Origin: Chaunax sp. Z400
Taxonomy: Eukaryota; Chordata; Actinopteri; Lophiiformes; Chaunacidae
Assembly (NCBI GenBank): GCA_037577475.1
Contig: JBAGJB010000147.1
Coordinates: forward strand, 1 to 64,000
Direction: 5' to 3'
Length of the DNA: 64,000 nucleotides
Below the pieces are notes generated by a model. The model saw only the letters and a list, made by a program, of their open reading frames with translations, ran no database searches and was not told the origin of the DNA. Made by a program: the position numbers and the translations under genes. This document shows positions 58,501 to 64,000 of the stretch, piece by piece (within the stretch, counting starts at the first letter, position 1; every line of letters begins with the position of its first letter).

Positions 58501-59551
58501 AATTCATATATAAATTCTAATTTCCTGATGCTTTCAAACTCCATTCCCCCAGTTAGAGCATCAAATTCAGAATGAGTGTATATTTATAAAATAACAAAGT
58601 TTATCAGTTGGAACATTAAATATCGTGTCTTTGTACTGTTTTCCGTTGCATTAAGTTAAAAGGTTTTGCAAGTCATTGCATTCTGTTTTTACATTTACAT
58701 TTTTTTTAATGAATTGTTGTACATCAATAAATCTGTATTTTTCCTTCAGGTTTCACCTGAAATTCTGCCTTTTGTTATTGTCAAGACATAATTACATCTA
58801 TGACTAGGGTTGGGCATCGTTTGGATTTTAACGACTCTGATTCCGATTCCGGTTCCACTTTACGGTTCTGGTTCTTGATGATTCTCGATTCCGGTTCTTT
58901 GAGGGTCAGGATCAAAACACGCCAAATGCTAATTTCACAGAAGCATTAAATGTATTAAAACAAGCCATTCTGTATAAAGAATGTATCATTCATTATTCTT
59001 ACATATATACTCACAACAACTGACTAGAATTGGTCAGATCCCTGCAAACATAACCAGCAGCACACTAGCTAGCTCAGCTATATTCTTATGTTCGCTTACT
59101 TAAATGTCGGTGCTTCAACATCTGAGAAGGGATCCAGCCTTTTCACCACATAGGCTGTCACTTTTCAGTGGCATTCCTCAACCTGCTCCGCTGACAGTCT
59201 TCACTTTGCTGCTAAGGTGAATGAATCCTGTGATCCACATGCCAAACAAACATGACTTCTTTTCCACAACACAAGAACGTTCCGTTTTTTGACTGACAGG
59301 CTTTTGTGACTTTGTTTGTGCAGATACTGCTGCTGTAAGGGAAGATATATGTCCTAACAAGTCTAATCATCTGTTGCATCCTTCTTGCCTCCTTAGGGTT
59401 GATAGACTACAACTTCCTCTGTTTTCGGAAGGCCGTCCATGAAGTATTTGAGGTGGGTGTTTCCACCCAGCGTTCATTGGGCTCTCAGGCAGTGGGCTCG
59501 CCCTGCACCAAGGTTGTTGCACTGAACGGCACACCACACAACACTGTCTAG
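48762..59551 (+). CDS. rragc: Ras-related GTP-binding protein C (RagC)
   Basis: RagC pairs with RagA/B on the lysosome and recruits mTORC1 when amino acids are present. Seven exons: 48762-48944, 53468-53671, 54565-54764, 56996-57110, 57633-57775, 58111-58259, 59397-59551; sum 1149 bp, 382 residues (human 399). All junctions are GT-AG and in frame. G1 loop GLRRSGKSS (residues 50-58), G3 WDFPGQ (97-102) and G4 HKVD (160-163) are intact. The C-terminal roadblock-type dimerisation half includes FYLTSIYNRSIFEAFSKVV and KIYIATDSSPVDMQSYELCC. The N-terminus is shorter than human. The large first intron holds a hAT transposon. A polyadenylation signal is likely AATAAA near 60251. Confidence 0.96.
49129..50906 (-). 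mobile_element. hAT transposon with internally deleted transposase, in rragc intron 1
   Basis: Ends read CAGGGGTCACCAACC on the left and GGTGACCC on the right. The minus strand encodes the transposase: 50135-50566 begins MAEKRKKKYHFHNEWEEEFF with a BED-like finger (CLICGSTVATAKRHNVERHF), and about 49745-50127 has the C-terminal dimerisation region (LFSSTYLCESAFSDMNFIKN). The catalytic middle is missing and the two parts meet near 50125 in different frames. It resembles the ZBED/GTF2IRD2-type hAT group. Flanks (ATGTAGCT and GTAGTACT) are not a clean 8 bp duplication. Confidence 0.82.
52737..52761. repeat. (AG)n microsatellite
   Basis: Twelve AG repeats in rragc intron 1. A short (TG)n-like tract lies at 52978-53018. 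Confidence 0.95.
55522..55550. repeat. 29-base A run
   Basis: Uninterrupted A run in rragc intron 3 without a recognisable retroelement in front of it. A second A run (about 17 bases) is at 57326-57342. Confidence 0.95.
58806..58930 (+). repeat. Possible hAT-type element end
   Basis: TAGGGTTGGGCATCG followed by GATTCCGATTCCGGTTCC and CGATTCCGGTTCTTTG matches the terminal style of a fish hAT-related repeat. No matching opposite end was located before the last rragc exon. Confidence 0.4.
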
Positions 59552-61600
59552 ACACTGATGCAAAATAGCATTTAAAAAGACACAAAAGGAGTGTAGAGGA
59601 AAGACTGCTAAGCGGAGCTCACCGATGTGCAAATCACAATTCCTTTGCTCTGAGCATCTAAAGTACTGAGAGATGGCGCTGGAGCACACTCTGTCAGGCT
59701 TCTCGAGCTAAGATGCAAGGGAAATAATTCATGCATTTGTTTCAGGCAAACGCAAGGCATCTTGTTGGCTGTGAGGAAGTCAAGGAGAGTTAAACTGCAC
59801 CTGGACAGGAAACGGTTCAGGATCCTTCCATGGATTTCGTAAAGCGGTTCCAGACTGTGATAATTAACTGCTGTTCCCTCTGAACGAACAATGTGAGGAG
59901 GAGAAACAAACCCTCGTTGTGACCTCTCGCCATGGACAAACTGTGATGTCAGTTTTCAGGAATCTTGTCTAGTGATGACCCCGCCCCGACCACTTCTGTG
60001 TATTCCTGGTTGTTTGTGTTGTCTTCTGTACAGGGAAACTATATTTAATTTTCTATTTTATTATCATCTTATTTTTCTATCTAGTTTATTGATTATTCTC
60101 ATTTTATTTTTCATTATATTAGATCCCTTTAGTTGAACGATATTCACTGAGCTTGAGTTTCAGTGTTGTTATTATGTTTCTGTGTGTTCTTGGTCGTTTG
60201 TGTTGTGTTTCTGGTTGTAGAATTTTGATGTATTTGTTGTACATAATACAAAATAAACATTGGGTTAATAGTAATATGCCTCTTTCATTATATACTTAAA
60301 GTTATTTTAGAAGGGTTCCCATACTCCAAAAAATGTTAAGTATTGTGCACTTAATTTATTACATTATCCAATCATTCATTTTACTTAGTTTATAATGTAA
60401 TATATATGTCATTATGTAATAACTTATTACACTATGTGCAAAGCTGTTATGTTATGCGCTCAGGGTTTTATTACATTATGAGCTGTTATTACATCTAAAT
60501 TATTACATTATGCACAGTTATTACATTATGAGTCGCTACAACCCGTTCTGAACTAAAGTTACAAAGGTGGGGGTGTTCGAATCGGACAGAAAGCTTCTTA
60601 CGTCTCTATGCTATCTAACATCACATACTGCTATGCTGCTGCTGGTATGTTCAGTGTAAATAAACAAAGGCTTTCATTGTGGCGCTGTTGTATGATCTCT
60701 GTGTAAAAAGGAGTATTAACTCTTTAGAGCCAGACCTTTGGCTGCCACTTGTGCTAGGAGCCTGGTCTTTTCCCCAGGGCGTCAAATACTGCTGTTTACT
60801 CATCCAGCCTCGTGCATCTGGGTGAAGGTCAGGATTAAGTGTTGCGTCAGTCTCACAAGTGTCACCGAGGAGACCGGAATTCACATCCAGAGTGAAAGAA
60901 ACAAACGGCATCGATCTTTCCCTAAACTTAGCCATGTAAGAAATGTCCGTAAAATTAACAGGGAAGTTCTGTAAAATCATGACATCAAAAAAATGTAAAT
61001 GTAAAAACAATAAAGCGTTGTTTAATTTACAGTAATATTTTGTAAAATACTTAACTAAACAAAACTGTTATTTTTAAGGTAATACTATGTTAAATTAATT
61101 GTATTTCTTTGTAGAATTTACAGATTACTGTAGTTTAAACATAAAAAATCAGTAATACAAAAAACAATGCAGTGCAGCTAAAATAACAATGACATCAGGT
61201 TTTTTTAACAGAACAAAACTGTAATATTTTTTCTCACAATCTGTATTTTAATTTACAGATGAGACAAATACAGTAAATACAATGTTAATGATATGGTTAA
61301 ATAAACCAGGGGTGAGACCGTTTAGAATTGAGTTGGGTAGTAGTAAAACTAGGCCTAAGTAGTGCTAAGTATTAAGTCACAAAAGAGCGAAATTTATAGG
61401 AATAGTTTTTTCGTAGTTTCTGTGATAAAAATAACTCATAATAACAAGTCATTACTTTGCCGCATAAATGAACACTCTGGTTGAATTTGAACCTGTATGA
61501 GCTCAGCCTCAGCCATTCACTGAGCAGCAGAGATCGGTTCTCTTCATTGATTGGACTACTGGATCGTCGTGGGCGGAGCTAACACGTCAAGGTTGGTCAT
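59552..61600. other. rragc 3' region and repeats, intergenic
   Basis: Contains the rragc 3' UTR to about 60270, a TTATTACATTATG-rich repeat at 60350-60535, and an AT-rich block at 61010-61290 with paired TTTACAG/CTGTAA words that may be the ends of a small transposon. No gene recognised. Confidence 0.5.
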
Positions 61601-61654
61601 CATACCTTAGCGCTCTTTCCGTGCGGACTCTGAGGATTATTGTCTGAAAGTCAG
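61600..61654 (+). promoter_or_regulatory. Probable 5' UTR exon of the next gene
   Basis: A GC-richer stretch (GGGCGGAGC at about 61570) precedes a donor AGTCAG/GTATGT at 61654. It could splice to the acceptor ATGCAG at 62933. Inference from splice signals only. Confidence 0.35.
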
Positions 61655-61889
61655 GTATGTAACGCTAACATTTCACTTCTTTTAAACCTAATATACATGA
61701 CTGTTGTGTAAAAATACCAGTGTCTGTTAAAGAGGGTATAGCGTTTTTATTCCCCAGGTGTAATCTAGCAAACCTTTAACACCTGTGCAATTTCTCCTGG
61801 TCCTAAACACGAGCTCTCATAGCAACCAGCTCCAAGTAAGTGGGAACACATCAGAATTGGATTTTGAGCAAATGTTTAGTTGACGTGGT

Positions 61890-62210
61890 ATGAGGCAAAA
61901 ACGGACTAAAAAAAAGGCACCGATTGGCAAAGTAAATCTAAGCATAGTCGCAAGACAGCTGACTAGAATGCCCATAGAGTTAAAACATAAAATCATATCA
62001 ATTGTTAAAAAACAACCATTCAATATTTTGACTGATCAGAACTTTTATTCACTAATTGAAGTTACATCCCACCGACAGAGGGATGAGATGATAAAGGTGG
62101 AAGATCCATATCGATTTGAATGGTTTTCTGTGGGCACAATAGATGCTGTATTAATGTGTCCTGATTTTGCGCGCGCGACACTCAAACTCAGACAACCGCG
62201 AAAATCTTAG
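61890..62210 (+). other. Unassigned ORF of 106 codons
   Basis: Starts MRQKRTKKKAPIGKVNLSIV and ends in LKLRQPRKS. Basic, without recognised motif. It lies in the presumed first intron of the downstream gene. It could be a short gene, an alternative exon or a transposon remnant. Confidence 0.25.
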
Positions 62211-62933
62211 ACATTTTGTAACAAAGTGAAACCTTCTAGAACACATTTAAGCTACAACCAGGGTTCGACGTTTTGCTACAATTCTTCCGTGAGTAAAAAA
62301 AAGAAGTTACATTGTAACAAAAGATGTTTCATTTAAAAAGGTGTTGTTTTTCAAGAGGAATGACAGCTCAACCTTTATAGGCCCTTAGAATGATACTAGA
62401 TGAGTCCTGTTAGCCCATTTAGGCTATAAAAATGTGAGTCTAATGAAACATTTGAAAGAAAATGATCGTAAATGTTGTCCACAGTTTAGAAACAAACACT
62501 ACAATAGCGGGTACATGTAGCTCAATTCTAAGAGCTAATAGATAATTCAAATTGTCTAATCTTTATTCTACATTAGCCAAACCTTTTTAGCTTGTAACCC
62601 CTGGATATGAAACAATATTAGTATTTCTTTAATTTACAGGTTAGGCCTGCAAGTATGTGCAGTGAATGGTTCATTTCAAATATATTTTTTCCATGAGACT
62701 GTTTTATTTTAAATATTAAGCAGACTGAGAGTTAACACTATAATATTTCACCCCCCAAAAAAAGGCAAACAGAAATTAACAAAACACATAATTTTATGTT
62801 GAAAGAGAATTTTCTCATTTCCTACCTAGATAATCAACAACTTGTGGGAAATCTGACCCCCCTGGAAACTACTAATCAGAAAACTGATTGTATTTATGAT
62901 GTAGATTCATGAGTGTGTTTATTAATGATGCAG

Positions 62934-64000
62934 ACATCAACAGGAGCACAGGGCACCTTCATCCAGGGAAAACCAGAGTACAATGGAAAATGATGCATCC
63001 CACAGCACTCAGCATTCAGCACTCATCTACCTTCTCCAAGAAGTTTCTAAGCTAGCCTCCCCCATCCACAACAGTTTCCTGGACACGGATCCAACCTCCA
63101 CATGGCTAAATGAGACTTCTAGGCAAGGTCCGTTCATAGTCAAAAAACAGGAAGAGGATGCACATTCATTTAAAATCTCACATAGCTCCTTTCATCAGGG
63201 TTTGTCTCATATGGCGCCTCATAATCAAGTGAAAAATGTGAAGGAGGAAAGTCAGGCCAGCAAGGTCGCAACTTTGATTGAGCCACATTCTGAGTGCAAA
63301 AGTCCCTGGAAAGTACTGAGTCTGATCAACCTGCAGTGTGAGAAGCTCCTGCATCACAGTGATGTTGAGGAGTCAGACCCAACCTCAATGTCATCTGCCC
63401 CAGCATTAGGCCATTTAATAGACAGATCATCGACTGCAACAGCGGACTTAAAAGATCACAGAGGTGGAGGTGACTTCATGCATGTTGAATACTCTTATAA
63501 GCCGTCTGTTCTTACCTATGAGAGAGAAGAAATCCAAGCCTGTGAAAGTCCTCTGAGAGATGTGGGAGCCTGCAGTGGCGGAGCTTTTAGTTATAAATCA
63601 GATTGCTGTGTGAAAAACTCCAAATTGAGCTGTTGTGCTCAGTCACAGACTGCTGAAAAACTTGACACTGTTAGACCGGAGTTGGCAGAGGAGAATGCAG
63701 CAGCATCTTCTCAACCTCATTACAGAGACCAAATGGAGGACAAGTTCAGCGTCAACAGACAGTTTGAGTGGAACCGGCTGTATAAGAAGGATTGCTTCTT
63801 TTCTGAACAGGATATTCTGAACGTACCCTTCCCTGAAAATGCTTTGTCACAAACAACACCCATTGCATCCCAGCTTATTTTTGATTCAGATGTAGATGCA
63901 AGTATAGCTCTGCCAAAGCCAGCACTTATACTAGATCACAATGCAAACCTTGCTTTGACTACAGAGGCCCCATGTGACACCCAGCTGAGCCCTGCAAGCT
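62934..64000 (+). CDS. 5' coding exon of an unrecognised gene, runs off the window
   Basis: After an ATTAATGATGCAG acceptor (62933), the first ATG at 62983 opens a frame with no stop up to 64000 (339 codons). It starts MENDASHSTQHSALIYLLQE and is rich in Ser, Glu and His with few hydrophobic stretches, so it is probably a soluble, largely disordered nuclear or cytoplasmic protein. A more ordered patch reads CKSPWKVLSLINLQCEKLL (about residues 105-125). No signal peptide or membrane segment. I do not recognise the family. A long exon behind a 5' UTR intron is the likely structure. Confidence 0.7.

Overview
The window is vertebrate nuclear DNA, almost certainly from a teleost fish. Genes are split by GT-AG introns, and the density of genes to repeats, the tRNA-type SINEs, hAT, Tc1 and L1-like remnants and a class I endogenous retrovirus all fit a fish. 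Bacterial features such as operons, ribosome binding sites and CRISPR are not expected and not seen.

Layout. (1) 1-12407, minus: a piwil1-like PIWI/PAZ Argonaute gene. Fifteen exons join without a frame error and the C-terminus lies off the left edge. (2) 12.4-16.3 kb: repeats, a decayed LINE fragment, two unidentified candidate exons and the head-to-head promoter region shared by piwil1 and the next gene. (3) 16.3-32.35 kb, plus: an acsl3-like long-chain acyl-CoA synthetase. The exon that should carry the ATP-binding P-loop (YTSGSTG) has a shortened, altered sequence there. Next to it an antisense endogenous retrovirus fills 21807-27468. (4) 33.3-39.6 kb: two gene fragments without their partner exons, the N-lobe and catalytic loop of a PIM kinase and two CFTR NBD2 exons of 90 and 173 bp, separated by a ~0.7 kb minisatellite. 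(5) 42.1-59.55 kb: gja9 (connexin, +), mycbp (-) and rragc (+), a trio also adjacent in human 1p34.3. (6) From ~61.6 kb: the 5' part of an unrecognised plus-strand gene whose long coding exon runs off the right edge.

The retrovirus is the most unusual region. Its gag and pol frames are the same frame, separated by one UGA followed by CUAG, a classical readthrough context. Its primer binding site matches the 3' end of tRNA-Tyr. Between the retropepsin and the reverse transcriptase lies a segment with two H-x-T/S motifs 60 residues apart, resembling a 2H phosphoesterase (LigT/AKAP7-like) domain. The copy lacks RNase H, integrase and most or all of env, and has a gag frameshift and two further in-frame UGAs. 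A solo LTR of the same family sits at 44.4 kb.

Mycbp and rragc share a divergent promoter region, as do piwil1 and acsl3. Mycbp is a c-Myc/AKAP-associated coiled-coil protein, rragc is a lysosomal mTORC1-pathway GTPase, gja9 forms gap junctions, acsl3 activates fatty acids, and piwil1 serves the germline piRNA pathway. Their adjacency looks like inherited synteny and not a shared pathway.
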